From positions 2,091,001-2,155,000 of the forward strand of contig NZ_CP150290.1 in NCBI RefSeq assembly GCF_038051995.1: DNA of 64,000 bases, written 5' to 3'. The translations under genes and the position numbers were made by a program. Positions 44,076 to 53,054 of the stretch are shown here, piece after piece. Below the pieces are notes generated by a model. The model ran no database searches and was not told where the DNA came from. It saw only the letters and a list, made by a program, of their open reading frames with translations. This DNA is from Paenibacillus sp. FSL H8-0537. Lineage in GTDB: Bacteria; Bacillota; Bacilli; Paenibacillales; Paenibacillaceae. Within the stretch, counting starts at the first letter, position 1, and each line of letters starts with the position of its first letter.

Positions 44076-45458
44076 TTATAGACCTTCGCCATTCAAGTAG
44101 TTATGGAATGGCTTGTCTACCCAGAACGTATAGGAATCAATGTTGACCGCCGGATCGAGCTTGCGGAAGCCCTCTACGATGTCTTTCGATTGATCATTCA
44201 GCGAGAAGGACTGGGCATAAAAATAGCCGCTGCCTGTAATTTTATTATTCGTAATGACCTCGTATTCATCGAGCTTAGTCGAGGAATAATAAAGCGGCTG
44301 GAACCATGAGCCATAGATTAGGCCAGGCTGATCGGCTTTATCTTTTTTCGCATATTGCAAAATAATAGGCTGGAAGCGGGCTTTATCCGCTGCATTGTTG
44401 AATTCAAAGGCGATGTCGAATTCCTTCGCATACGTAATATAGTTGCCGTTCTCGATTTGGACAACTTTATAATTTTCAGTATCCTTTGTCGGCGGCTCGC
44501 CCCATTCCTTCATGAAGACGAAGGCGGATGTTTTAGGCTCCAGTTGAACTTTGGCGTCAATGCCTTCGCTGCGCAGCAGCCCGATAAGCTGGATGACATG
44601 CTTGAGGTCACTATGTCCATAAGTAAGGGATAGCGATGGCGTGAAGTTGGCGTCAAATCGCGCGTCCTTCAGGTTGTAGCCCGTCACCAAATTATTTTTG
44701 AGCGCCATATCTACAATCGTTTGCAGCTCAGGTGCTTGAATAATGTTGGACGTTTTGAAAGCATCATTCAATTGGGCGTAAATAGTGCTGTCGCTGATGT
44801 TGCCGATGAAGTGCTTGTATTCTCCTTTAAAGGAAAGAATTTGCACGATCAGTGTTTCGGCAAGCTGCGGCGTCAGTCCTTTGCCTTTAATGGCCTTGTA
44901 CTGGGAGGCTGGCAGCAAGCCTGTATCAACGGCTGCAGCTAGCTCTTGCGCTGCTGCTGTTCCAAGAGAGGAGGCAGGGAGATTCAGCTTCTTCAGTCCA
45001 GCTGTAATTTTCGCCTGCGGGTATGTATGGGCCAGCTCTTGCAGTCCAGCTGCTTTAACGGCGATATACAAAGCGGAAGCTGCTGTCAGCTTTTGCTCGG
45101 CGTTTACGGTTGTTGATGTGAGAATTCCTTGTTTATGAAGGGCAGCTGCTGCGGTATAATAAGGACTGGTCTCCGTCAAATCAGTGAAGGCAGGAAGCTC
45201 TTCCGGCTGCTCCAGCTTAAGCGCACCCGCTACAGCTTGAATGAATTGTCCTCTTGTAATCGTGCTGGTAGTGAAGGTGATGCCGAACTTCTCTTTAAGG
45301 AACAGCTTAGCTTCGGATGAAGCGGCAGTCGTTGCCGTGCTTGTTGCTGTAGTAGTAGAAGTAGCTGCATAAATAGGAACAGCCGATGATAAAGCGATGG
45401 ATAGGGCCAGAGATGCGGACAATAAGGATCTGGTTAGTGCAGGATATTTTGTGCTCAT
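44076..45458 (-). CDS. Exported S-layer-homology domain protein, unknown C-terminal part
   Basis: A 460-residue protein with a signal peptide (1-32, cleavage after IYA), a Thr/Ala/Ser-rich stretch and about two SLH-like repeats (about 50-140; ITRGQFIQAVAGALKLE, FTDLTETSPYYTAAAALHKQGILT). SLH repeats usually bind pyruvylated wall polymer. The C-terminal 250 residues have no family that could be recognised. The start at 45458 is set by GGAGGG six bases upstream; the frame is open to 45497. It is followed by a strong terminator. Confidence 0.78.
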   Translation of the reverse strand: MSTKYPALTRSLLSASLALSIALSSAVPIYAATSTTTATSTATTAASSEAKLFLKEKFGITFTTSTITRGQFIQAVAGALKLEQPEELPAFTDLTETSPYYTAAAALHKQGILTSTTVNAEQKLTAASALYIAVKAAGLQELAHTYPQAKITAGLKKLNLPASSLGTAAAQELAAAVDTGLLPASQYKAIKGKGLTPQLAETLIVQILSFKGEYKHFIGNISDSTIYAQLNDAFKTSNIIQAPELQTIVDMALKNNLVTGYNLKDARFDANFTPSLSLTYGHSDLKHVIQLIGLLRSEGIDAKVQLEPKTSAFVFMKEWGEPPTKDTENYKVVQIENGNYITYAKEFDIAFEFNNAADKARFQPIILQYAKKDKADQPGLIYGSWFQPLYYSSTKLDEYEVITNNKITGSGYFYAQSFSLNDQSKDIVEGFRKLDPAVNIDSYTFWVDKPFHNYLNGEGL

Positions 45459-45623
45459 AAAGTTCCCTCCGGTATTGGATATTATTTTCCAAAACATATT
45501 AAATGACTCGGAATAGTACGATTATACTAGCATTGTTACAATTTTGTGTCAACATCGTATTTTTATAACTAACTTTCATGAAAATAATGTAGAATAAACG
45601 AGAGTTTTGTCGAATATTCACTA

Positions 45624-45652
45624 TTGACAAAATCCGATAAGCTTACTAGGAT
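45624..45652 (+). promoter_or_regulatory. Sigma-A promoter of the nucleoside transporter operon
   Basis: A perfect TTGACA (45624-45629), a 17-base spacer and TAGGAT (45647-45652), about 45 bases before the BMP lipoprotein start. No purine riboswitch was seen between them. Confidence 0.75.
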
Positions 45653-45696
45653 AAAGAGAAAAATACAAGCTATTTAAGGGAGAGAAACGCACACAG

Positions 45697-46767
45697 ATGA
45701 AAAAGACATTGGCGTTAACAATTTCATTATTGATGGTTGTCGTTTTACTAGCGGCCTGCGGCTCGAATGGAACAAATAACAGCAGCACCGGTACGAATGG
45801 CGGCACGGCTACAAATGAAGGCACGGCAACAGCTTCTCCTGAAAATGAAAAGCAAAAACGCGTTGCGCTCGTGCTTCCTGAGCAAATCGGTGTTAACCCG
45901 TTTTTCGCATCGATGGATGAAGGCTTCAAAAGAGCCGGTGAAGAATTTAATGTAGAAGTGAAAACGATTGAGTCTACAGACCCTGCTGCATTCGAGCAAA
46001 ACCTGCGCGCAGCGGTAGCAGACAATTACGATCTGATCATTACAGCAACCTTCCAAGCGGAGGATGCCCTTAATAAAGTAGCTCCAGAAAATCCGGACAA
46101 GCCGTTCGCGATTATCGATACAATCGTGAATCAGCCGAACGTTCGCAGCGTCGTGTTCCGTGAACAGGAAGCAGCGTACCTGCTAGGCGCAGCAGCTGGC
46201 CTTTCCACTAAAACGAATGTAGTTGGCGCAGTAGTGGCGATGGATACACCGCTGCTTAAGAAATACACATTTGGTTTTGAGCAGGGGCTTAAAAGCACAA
46301 ACCCTGATGCAAAATTTTTGACTAACTATGTAGGCAATTTCAATGATTCGGCAAAAGGCAAGGAGCTTGCACTGCTGCAATACTCGCAAGGTGCAGATTT
46401 TGTAGCCGGCATGTCGGCAGTAGGCGATCTTGGCGTATTTGAAGCAGCGAAGGAAAAAGGCCTGTACGCTTCGGGTCAAGACGTTGACCGTACGGAGCTT
46501 GATCCTGAGCACATCGTCCTCTCCCAATTGAAAGGTACAGATGCAGTAGCGTATGAAACAGTTAAAGCATTCGCAAACGACCAATTCGACTTTACAGCAA
46601 CTGACTACGGCTTGAAGGAAAAAGGTGTAGGTCTTACATTTGTAACCCAAGACAGCAAATCAGCACTTAGCCCATTTGTTGGCGAAGATACAATTACTAA
46701 AGTGAAAGCCATTGCTGAAGATATTATTTCAGGCAAAGTCGTCGTAGAGCTTCCAGCGGCGAAATAA
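45697..46767 (+). CDS. BMP-family nucleoside-binding lipoprotein
   Basis: A 356-residue lipoprotein with signal peptide and lipobox LLAAC (Cys 21), a Ser/Thr/Gly/Asn-rich linker (22-50) and the BMP (PnrA-like) substrate-binding domain. Conserved segments include VNPFFASMDEGFKRAGEEF and REQEAAYLLGAAAGL. Family members bind purine nucleosides outside the cell for an ABC importer, whose genes follow after a GC-rich hairpin and one repeat copy. GGGAGAG precedes the ATG. Confidence 0.92.
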   Translation: MKKTLALTISLLMVVVLLAACGSNGTNNSSTGTNGGTATNEGTATASPENEKQKRVALVLPEQIGVNPFFASMDEGFKRAGEEFNVEVKTIESTDPAAFEQNLRAAVADNYDLIITATFQAEDALNKVAPENPDKPFAIIDTIVNQPNVRSVVFREQEAAYLLGAAAGLSTKTNVVGAVVAMDTPLLKKYTFGFEQGLKSTNPDAKFLTNYVGNFNDSAKGKELALLQYSQGADFVAGMSAVGDLGVFEAAKEKGLYASGQDVDRTELDPEHIVLSQLKGTDAVAYETVKAFANDQFDFTATDYGLKEKGVGLTFVTQDSKSALSPFVGEDTITKVKAIAEDIISGKVVVELPAAK

Positions 46768-46775
46768 GAAGATGC

Positions 46776-46799
46776 ACCGGCTGCCAGCGGGCAGCCGGT
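46776..46799 (+). promoter_or_regulatory. Intergenic hairpin after the BMP gene (possible attenuator)
   Basis: A perfect 10-bp stem ACCGGCTGCC/GGCAGCCGGT with loop AGCG, followed by a broken T-rich tract. Partial termination here would keep the binding protein more abundant than the ABC subunits. Confidence 0.6.
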
Positions 46800-46810
46800 T
46801 TGCTTGTTTT

Positions 46811-46912
46811 TGAAATATAGGAAAGTATATGATTTCGCCATACTTTCTCTATATTTCTCTCGGACTGAAACGCCGCGCGCCGTCAAAGGACGGCGCGCGG
46901 CCGTTTCACCTT
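46811..46912 (-). repeat. Composite palindromic repeat, copy D (inverted)
   Basis: The same element in reverse orientation. The AT-rich palindrome comes first (GAAATATAGGAAAGTATAT ... ATACTTTCTCTATATTTC), then CTCGGACTG and a perfect GC hairpin built on GCCGCGCGCCGTC / GACGGCGCGCGGC, ending CGTTTCACCTT. It lies between the BMP gene and the ABC ATPase gene, 28 bases before the latter. Confidence 0.85.
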
Positions 46913-46940
46913 GGTTTATTGTGAGAGGAGAGCTGCCCGC

Positions 46941-48428
46941 ATGCTGCTGCATATGAATAAGATTACAAAATCCTACGGAGCGCTAAAGGCCAATAGCGAA
47001 GTGGATTTTTCGCTGCGTAAAGGAGAAATTCATGCGCTGGTCGGAGAAAATGGCGCTGGAAAAACGACATTGATGCGCATTTTGTACGGCATGGAGACGC
47101 CGACTTCTGGCAGCATCGTTGTAAACGGCAAGCAGGTGGCGTTTCATAGCCCATCGGATGCTATTAACAGTAAAATCGGGATGGTGCATCAGCATTTTAT
47201 GCTGTTCCCAACGTTCACCATTTCTGAAAACATCGTCATCGGCCGGGAGCCCGCCAAGGCAGTGAGCTTCGATCGCAAGCAAGCGGCACTTATAACAGAG
47301 CAATTGGGCGCTTCTTATGGCATGCCCGTTGATCCGTGGAAAAAGGTAGAGGATTGCTCGCTAGGCTTGCAGCAGCGCGTAGAAATATTGAAGGTGCTGC
47401 ATCAGGGAGCAGAAATCATTATTTTGGACGAGCCGACAGCAGTATTAACTCCTCTTGAGGTCAAGGAGCTGCTTATTGCGATCAAGCGGCTGGCCGCACA
47501 AGGCAAAAGCTTCATTCTAATCAGCCATAAGCTGCAGGAAATTATGGATGTAGCTGATCGCATTACGGTGCTGCGCGACGGCAAGCTTAGCGGTACGGTT
47601 AATGCGGCGGATACGAGTATTGAAGAGCTGTCGCGAATGATGGTTGGCCGCGAGCTGCTGGAATTGCAGAAAGAGGCCCCAGCGAGCGGCGAGAAGGTGC
47701 TTGAAGCGCTGCAGCTTACGATAAAAGGCGAGCATGGCAAGCCGAAGCTTGATCAAGTCAGCCTTACCGTTCACGCTGGAGAAATTGTCGGCATCGCCGG
47801 TATTTCCGGCAATGGGCAATCGGAGCTGCTGCAGGCGATTTCGGGACTTGTCCCTGTCGATTCTGGAAAAATCGAGCTGCGAGGCAAAGAGGTTACAGGC
47901 GAGTCTGTGCGCAGCATTCGTGAGCAAGGGCTAGCCCATATACCGGAGGACCGCTATCAATGGGGCGTGGCCAAGGACGCTACGGTGCTGGAAAATGGTC
48001 TAATGGGCCATACCCGGCGCTATCAGCGCGGAGGCGTGCTGCGCGGGGCTGCTATCCGCCAGCTCGTAAGCGGCTGGGTTGAGCGTTTTGGCATTAAGAC
48101 AGGCTCGATTCATACGAAGGCGCAATATTTATCGGGGGGCAATTTGCAGAAGCTGATTGTGGCGCGCGAGCTTGCTCAGGAAACACCTTTCCTAATTGCA
48201 GCTGAGCCCACCCGTGGCGTCGATATCGGCGCAATGGAAATTATTCATGGCGAGCTGCTGAAGCGGCGGGCTGATGGCGGAGCGATTTTGCTCGTGTCCT
48301 CGGAGCTGACGGAAATACTAAAGCTGTCCGACCGCGTGCTCGTTATGAATGATGGCCGGATCGTTGGCGAGCTGCCGGGCTTAACGGCTACGGAAGAAGA
48401 AATTAGTCTGTTAATGGCGGGAGGATAA
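46941..48428 (+). CDS. Nucleoside ABC transporter ATP-binding protein (double ATPase)
   Basis: A 495-residue protein with two ABC domains. The first has Walker A GENGAGKTT, signature LGLQQR and Walker B ILDEPTAVLTP. The second (about 245-495) has the degenerate GISGNGQSE P-loop, signature LSGGNLQK and AEPTRGVDIGA. This layout is typical of the ATPases that work with BMP lipoproteins (NupO/RnsB type). The ATG at 46941 has GAGAGGAGAG upstream. Two permease genes follow. Confidence 0.93.
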   Translation: MLLHMNKITKSYGALKANSEVDFSLRKGEIHALVGENGAGKTTLMRILYGMETPTSGSIVVNGKQVAFHSPSDAINSKIGMVHQHFMLFPTFTISENIVIGREPAKAVSFDRKQAALITEQLGASYGMPVDPWKKVEDCSLGLQQRVEILKVLHQGAEIIILDEPTAVLTPLEVKELLIAIKRLAAQGKSFILISHKLQEIMDVADRITVLRDGKLSGTVNAADTSIEELSRMMVGRELLELQKEAPASGEKVLEALQLTIKGEHGKPKLDQVSLTVHAGEIVGIAGISGNGQSELLQAISGLVPVDSGKIELRGKEVTGESVRSIREQGLAHIPEDRYQWGVAKDATVLENGLMGHTRRYQRGGVLRGAAIRQLVSGWVERFGIKTGSIHTKAQYLSGGNLQKLIVARELAQETPFLIAAEPTRGVDIGAMEIIHGELLKRRADGGAILLVSSELTEILKLSDRVLVMNDGRIVGELPGLTATEEEISLLMAGG

Positions 48429-48432
48429 ACGG

Positions 48433-49485
48433 GTGGACAAGCTTAAAGGAATACTGAGGGCGTTATTGCAGCCGCTTCTCGCCATCGTTGTCGGTCTCGG
48501 AGCGGGCGCTATCGCCATCGCGATAGTTGGCGGATCTGTCACTGAGACCTATGCCGAGATGTGGAAGGGCGCCTTCGGCAGTTTTTATTTTTTCACAAAT
48601 ACATTAAGCCGCGCTACACCTATTATGCTGATTGGGCTTGGGGTGGCGCTTGCCTTCCGGGCAGGCTTTTTCAATATGGGCTCCGAAGGGCAAATGGTGC
48701 TTGGCGCGCTAAGCGCCGCAGTGACCGCGATTTATTTGCCGGGTCCAGCTTGGTTTAAGCTTGTTGCAGCGCTGCTTGCCGGCGTAATTGCTGGCGGACT
48801 ATGGTCCGCTTTTGCCGGATGGCTGGATGCCCGGTTTCGCATGAACTTATTGATTACGACCTTATTGCTTAATTATATAGCATCCTTATTTGCCGGTTAT
48901 GTTGTTTCCTACCCCTTGATGGACAGATCCGGCTCGGCGGCTATGGCGCAGACGGTCATGGTGGATAAGAGCGTGTGGCTGCCGAAGCTGTTTCAAGGGA
49001 TGAGCCTGCATGCAGGGTTTCTGTTCGCGCTGCTTGGAGCTATAGCGCTTGCCTGGTTTATGCGTTATATGGTTAAAGGCTATGAGATCCGGATGATGGG
49101 CGGCAATCCGCTGTTCGCGAGCTATGGCGGTGTTAATCGCGGAAGGCTGATGCTGTACAGCATGTTCGCCAGCGGTGGGTTTGCCGGTCTCGCCGGAGCG
49201 GGTGAGGTACTGGGCACCCAATACCGCTATTTGGATGGCGCGCTTACCTCACCTGGGTACGCCTGGTCAGGCATTATGGCGACGCTGCTGGCTGGATCGA
49301 ATCCGCTAGGCACTGCGCTCGCTGCCATATTGCTGGCTGCGCTGCAAACCGGCGGAATGGGCGTCGAGCGCAATACCGATGTACCGCTGGAAGTATCAAG
49401 CATTATTCAGGCCGTACTTATTTTATTTATTTCCGCAAAGTTTACTTATTCGTTCTTTAAGAAAAAGAAGAAGGCGGGGGCTTAA
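48433..49485 (+). CDS. Nucleoside ABC transporter permease 1
   Basis: A 350-residue permease of the BPD_transp_2 family with about nine to ten helices. Motifs FFNMGSEGQMVLGAL and GLAGAGEVLGTQYRYLDG match NupP/YufP-type proteins. The start is a GTG at 48433, four bases after the ATPase stop, with GGGAGG before it. It forms the membrane channel with the next gene product. Confidence 0.92.
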   Translation: MDKLKGILRALLQPLLAIVVGLGAGAIAIAIVGGSVTETYAEMWKGAFGSFYFFTNTLSRATPIMLIGLGVALAFRAGFFNMGSEGQMVLGALSAAVTAIYLPGPAWFKLVAALLAGVIAGGLWSAFAGWLDARFRMNLLITTLLLNYIASLFAGYVVSYPLMDRSGSAAMAQTVMVDKSVWLPKLFQGMSLHAGFLFALLGAIALAWFMRYMVKGYEIRMMGGNPLFASYGGVNRGRLMLYSMFASGGFAGLAGAGEVLGTQYRYLDGALTSPGYAWSGIMATLLAGSNPLGTALAAILLAALQTGGMGVERNTDVPLEVSSIIQAVLILFISAKFTYSFFKKKKKAGA

Positions 49486-49486
49486 G

Positions 49487-50410
49487 GTGGATCAGCTGTT
49501 TGATGTTTCCCTGTTCGCTTCGACACTCCGCATGATTACGCCGATTTTGCTTGCAGCGCTCGGCGGTGCGTTATGCGCGCGGGTTGGCCTGTTTAACGTC
49601 GGCTTGGAAGGGCTCATTCTCATTGGCGCCTTCTCGGCGATTGTCGGCAACCATTTGACGGGCAATGTATGGCTCGCTGTGCTGTTTGCTATCGTCTGTG
49701 TGCTCGTGTTCTCCTTATTGCTTGCTTATATGGCCATTCATTTGAAGGCGAATGTCATCGTCGTCGGGATTTCGCTTAACTTTCTGGCGCTTGGGCTGAC
49801 GACGTTTTCCTTGCGGGCGATCTTTGATGTCAAAGGCGCTTATTACGATAAAAGCATGGTAGGCCTGCCAAAATGGGATATTCCGCTGATTAAGGACATT
49901 CCTTGGGTCGGAGATGTCGTTTCCGGCCATTCGCCGCTCGTCTATTTATCAATCGTGCTCGTCGCTTGTTTGCAGTATTATTTATTTAAAACCGTTTCGG
50001 GCTTCCGCTTGCTCGCTGCTGGCCAAAATCCGGTTGCTGCGAGAAGCCTCGGCATCAAAGTGACGCATATTCAGTATGGAGCTGTACTGATGTGCGGCGT
50101 CCTGTGCGGACTAGCTGGTGCACAGCTGTCGCTCGGTCAAGTGACCATGTTTACCGAAGGCATGACGGCAGGACGAGGCTTTATCGCGCTAGTTGCCACG
50201 ATGCTTGGACAGTCTAATCCGCTTGGCGTTGCTGGTGCGAGCTTGCTGTTCGGGTTTATGGATGCGCTCAGCACCCGGCTGCAGGGCTATGCGCTGCCGG
50301 TCCATTTTACAATGATGCTGCCTTATGTAGTGACGATTATTGCGATGTTTTTCTTCAAGGATAAAAGCTATTTGGCGGAAGCGCGCAAGGCGAACGAAAG
50401 CTCGCGTTAG
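49487..50410 (+). CDS. Nucleoside ABC transporter permease 2
   Basis: A 307-residue permease of the same family with eight to nine helices and the motif LFNVGLEGLILIGAF, then GFRLLAAGQNPVAARSLGI and GLAGAQLSLGQV. The start is a GTG at 49487, one base after the permease 1 stop; the longer open frame back to 49379 overlaps the previous gene. NupQ/YufQ type. Completes the transporter. Confidence 0.92.
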   Translation: MDQLFDVSLFASTLRMITPILLAALGGALCARVGLFNVGLEGLILIGAFSAIVGNHLTGNVWLAVLFAIVCVLVFSLLLAYMAIHLKANVIVVGISLNFLALGLTTFSLRAIFDVKGAYYDKSMVGLPKWDIPLIKDIPWVGDVVSGHSPLVYLSIVLVACLQYYLFKTVSGFRLLAAGQNPVAARSLGIKVTHIQYGAVLMCGVLCGLAGAQLSLGQVTMFTEGMTAGRGFIALVATMLGQSNPLGVAGASLLFGFMDALSTRLQGYALPVHFTMMLPYVVTIIAMFFFKDKSYLAEARKANESSR

Positions 50411-50454
50411 GAGTGCTGCTGCAAGCCGCATAATTGAAGGAGGTTTAATTGAGT

Positions 50455-51126
50455 ATGCTTAGTAAAGCTGAACGTTTGAAAAAAGCGCCGGTTCGGCATA
50501 TTGAAGTGGCTGCCGAAATCGCCCACCGGGTTCCGCCTGGACAAGCGCTGACGGATCGTTTTCCGATTTTGCATGAGAATGAAGTGCCCGAATATAATAT
50601 GGCGGAATGGACGCTGACAATCAGCGGTGTTGTAGAGAAGGAAACGGTGTTTTCCTATGAGCAGCTGATGGCGATGCCTCAGACGACACAGGTAAGCGAT
50701 ATTCATTGCGTAACCCGCTGGTCGAAGCTGGATACGAAGTGGGAAGGCGTCAAATTCAAGGATTTGCTGCCGCTGCTTGGCGTTAAGCCGGAAGCCAAAT
50801 ATGTGATGATTTATGCCGATCAGGATTATGAAACGAACCTGCCGCTTGAAGATTTATTGCGGGAGGATGTATTGCTTGCTCACAGCTATGATGGCGAGCA
50901 GCTGACGCCAAAGCATGGCTGGCCGCTGCGCCTCGTGGTGCCGCATTTGTATTTCTGGAAAAGCGCGAAATGGATTCGCGGCTTTGAATTTATGACGGAG
51001 GACCGTCCGGGCTTCTGGGAGCGCAATGGCTTCCACAATTACGCGGATCCGTTTGAGGAGCAGCGCTTCTCTGGAGAAGATTTGGGGCTGCCGGAAGATG
51101 AATGGCATAAAAAGGAGTGGGATTAA
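50455..51126 (+). CDS. Molybdopterin-dependent (sulfite oxidase-fold) oxidoreductase
   Basis: A 223-residue cytoplasmic protein of the oxidoreductase molybdopterin-binding domain family. The molybdenum-ligand cysteine is in DIHCVTRWSK, with GVKFKDLL and KHGWPLRLVVPHLYFWKSAKWIRGFEF following. No signal peptide, heme domain or dimerisation domain is present. AAGGAGG fits an ATG at 50455 (11 bases) or a TTG at 50449 (5 bases). It lies between the permease and phosphorylase genes with small gaps, so it is in the nucleoside operon, where its role is unclear. Confidence 0.87.
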   Translation: MLSKAERLKKAPVRHIEVAAEIAHRVPPGQALTDRFPILHENEVPEYNMAEWTLTISGVVEKETVFSYEQLMAMPQTTQVSDIHCVTRWSKLDTKWEGVKFKDLLPLLGVKPEAKYVMIYADQDYETNLPLEDLLREDVLLAHSYDGEQLTPKHGWPLRLVVPHLYFWKSAKWIRGFEFMTEDRPGFWERNGFHNYADPFEEQRFSGEDLGLPEDEWHKKEWD

Positions 51127-51127
51127 C

Positions 51128-51853
51128 TTGCTGTTGCCGATTTTACAAGTGAATACAGAGGATTTGCCCGCTATTGCTATCGTTTGCGGCGATCCGAAAC
51201 GCGCCGAGACGATTGCAGGACATTTGGAGGAAAAGCGCGAGCTGGCATTCAGCCGTGAATACCGCAGCTATGTTGGAACCTATAAAGGCGTACGCCTAGC
51301 GATAGTCAGCCATGGCGTAGGCTCGCCGGGTGCGGCCGTATGCTTTGAGGAGCTGATTAAGGGCGGCGTTACGACGCTGATTCGCGTTGGGACGGCGGGC
51401 TCTTATTCGGCCGATTATCCGGCCGGCAGCCTCGTTGTCAGCACGGCTGCGGTTCGCGCAGACGGCTTGACGCGCCAGCTGGTGCCAGAAGGCTTTCCAG
51501 CGGTTGCCGATCATGAAGTAAGCAGCGCCCTTTATGAGGCGGCTGTTGCGGAAGGCGGCATTGTGAAAAAGGGTATTACCGTTACGCTTGATGCTTTCTT
51601 TACAGGCGTCGTGGACATTCCGCATAAGCAGTACAAGCAGGCTGGCGCGCTTGCGGTTGAGATGGAAATCGCTGCACTTTACATCATTGCAACGCTGCGC
51701 GGCGCACGCGCCGGGGCGATTCTAGCTTTGGACGGCTATGCAGATGCAGATTTGGCGCAAGAATATGATCCGCATACGAATGTTGTGGCGGAAGCAATCG
51801 AACGGGAAATTGCTGCTGCTTTGAACGCGGCCTTGAAACTGGCAAGCGCATAA
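51128..51853 (+). CDS. Nucleoside phosphorylase (PNP/UDP family)
   Basis: A 241-residue cytoplasmic enzyme of the PNP/UDP phosphorylase family, which splits nucleosides with phosphate into base and ribose 1-phosphate. It has the N-terminal IAIVCGDPKRAE, the phosphate-site LIRVGTAGS and AVEMEIAALY near the ribose site. Closest in type to uridine or purine phosphorylases; specificity not decided. The start is a TTG at 51128 with AAAGGAGTG upstream, one base after the preceding stop. It would process what the linked ABC system imports. Confidence 0.88.
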   Translation: MLLPILQVNTEDLPAIAIVCGDPKRAETIAGHLEEKRELAFSREYRSYVGTYKGVRLAIVSHGVGSPGAAVCFEELIKGGVTTLIRVGTAGSYSADYPAGSLVVSTAAVRADGLTRQLVPEGFPAVADHEVSSALYEAAVAEGGIVKKGITVTLDAFFTGVVDIPHKQYKQAGALAVEMEIAALYIIATLRGARAGAILALDGYADADLAQEYDPHTNVVAEAIEREIAAALNAALKLASA

Positions 51854-51875
51854 AAGAAAAGGGAGTGAAGGTCAA

Positions 51876-52149
51876 GTGGAACAGAACGTATTTGCCTTTT
51901 TGATGTTTTCGGCAGGTGATGTGCATGGACAACCAGCTCAGCGATTCGCATCCCCATGCCTTTACTCCCGCACTTTCATTATTCGTAAATTGTGACAGCG
52001 AGGCGTAAATCAACGGGGTTTTCACGAAGCTGGCGGAAGAAGGCAAAGTTTTAATGACTTTGTCGCCATCGCCTGTCAGCACGTTGTTTGGCTGGCTGGA
52101 GGATAAATATGGCGTATCGTGGCAGTTGAACTTGCCTGTCCGTTCATAA
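51876..52149 (+). pseudogene. Decayed VOC/PhnB-family gene
   Basis: A GTG with GGGAGTGAAGG upstream starts VEQNVFAFLMFSAGD, the usual start of PhnB-like VOC proteins. After that the coding sense moves to another frame and a central section is missing. From about 51918 the frame reads CMDNQLSDSHPHAFTPALS and continues through an in-frame TAA at 51990-51992. The end, KVLMTLSPSP ... FGWLEDKYGVSWQLNL, is the typical PhnB C-terminus. So there is one deletion or frameshift and one nonsense codon. It follows the phosphorylase by 22 bases. Confidence 0.8.
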
Positions 52150-52173
52150 GCGTTTATAGTAGGCTTTCATACG

Positions 52174-52216
52174 AAAGACCGCGCTCCCTTATGTGGGGAG
52201 CGCGGTCTTTTTTTGT
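52174..52216 (+). terminator. Terminator of the nucleoside operon
   Basis: A 15-bp stem AAAGACCGCGCTCCC/GGGAGCGCGGTCTTT followed by a further T run. It is after the pseudogene; the minus-strand AIM24 gene ends beyond it. Confidence 0.9.
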
Positions 52217-52259
52217 CGCAATCGTGCATTTGTTAAAGCAAATTTGTGTGTATATCGGG

Positions 52260-53054
52260 TTAACGTCTTGCGCCTGCTTGGGCTAATGGTTTGTAATCCG
52301 TAAGTGGCGCTAGCCATACCAGACCCGTTCCTCTGTATACGTTAACGAGACCTTCGCCCGAGGCAGCGGAGCCTAGAAGTGATTTTCCTGATTTTTCTAC
52401 AGTGAAATCAAGGGAGCTCGACCACATCAAAGCAAAGTTGCCGTCTACCTTAAGCACATCATTTTGCAGCTCGACGACAACCGCTTCTTCTGAAGGGATC
52501 GGCGCTTCTATAGCGAGCACGCCTTTTCCTCTAACGCTTAAATTAAACAGTCCTTCGCCGCCAAGCGCAGCCGAGGAGAGCGTCTTGCGTGCGCTTACGC
52601 TTAGTTCGAGTGTCGAGTGGCAGGCTAAAAATAGACCGTCCTCGATGACGATATGGTCGTTGTCCACGTCAATGAGCCACAAATAACGATAGGTCGGCTC
52701 CAGCATAATCGTGCCCGTCCCTTTGTATACCGGTTTGACGGCGGACGTGCCGGTTACTGCGCCAGCGACTAAATTTCGCATTAGTCCACCAACGCCTTTA
52801 ATGCCGGAATTCATTTCAATATTTCCGATTATATACTGCATAGCACCGGCGCTCATCATAATTTCATTGTTATTGAGCTCAATCATCAGCTGTTTTTTGC
52901 GCATATTGCTTTGATTCATAAAATAGTTTGCTTGTGCTTCCATCGCATTCGTGGAGCTGAGATCCTCTTTGTATTCCAAAATGCTGAATCCGCCCATTTG
53001 ATCTTGAATGAAGACGTTTTTGTTTTCTTTTACATTATTTAATTTAAAAGCCAT
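52260..53054 (-). CDS. AIM24/TIGR00266-family protein
   Basis: A 264-residue cytoplasmic beta-rich protein. Repeated strand pairs such as VYKGTGTIMLEPTYRYLWLIDV, LSVRGKGVLAIEAP and VYRGTGLVWLAP are the hallmark of the AIM24 (TRAP-like double-psi) family of unknown function. The ATG at 53054 has AGGAGG 11 bases upstream; a GTG at 53078 covers that site. It is divergent from the queuosine operon. Confidence 0.85.
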   Translation of the reverse strand: MAFKLNNVKENKNVFIQDQMGGFSILEYKEDLSSTNAMEAQANYFMNQSNMRKKQLMIELNNNEIMMSAGAMQYIIGNIEMNSGIKGVGGLMRNLVAGAVTGTSAVKPVYKGTGTIMLEPTYRYLWLIDVDNDHIVIEDGLFLACHSTLELSVSARKTLSSAALGGEGLFNLSVRGKGVLAIEAPIPSEEAVVVELQNDVLKVDGNFALMWSSSLDFTVEKSGKSLLGSAASGEGLVNVYRGTGLVWLAPLTDYKPLAQAGARR

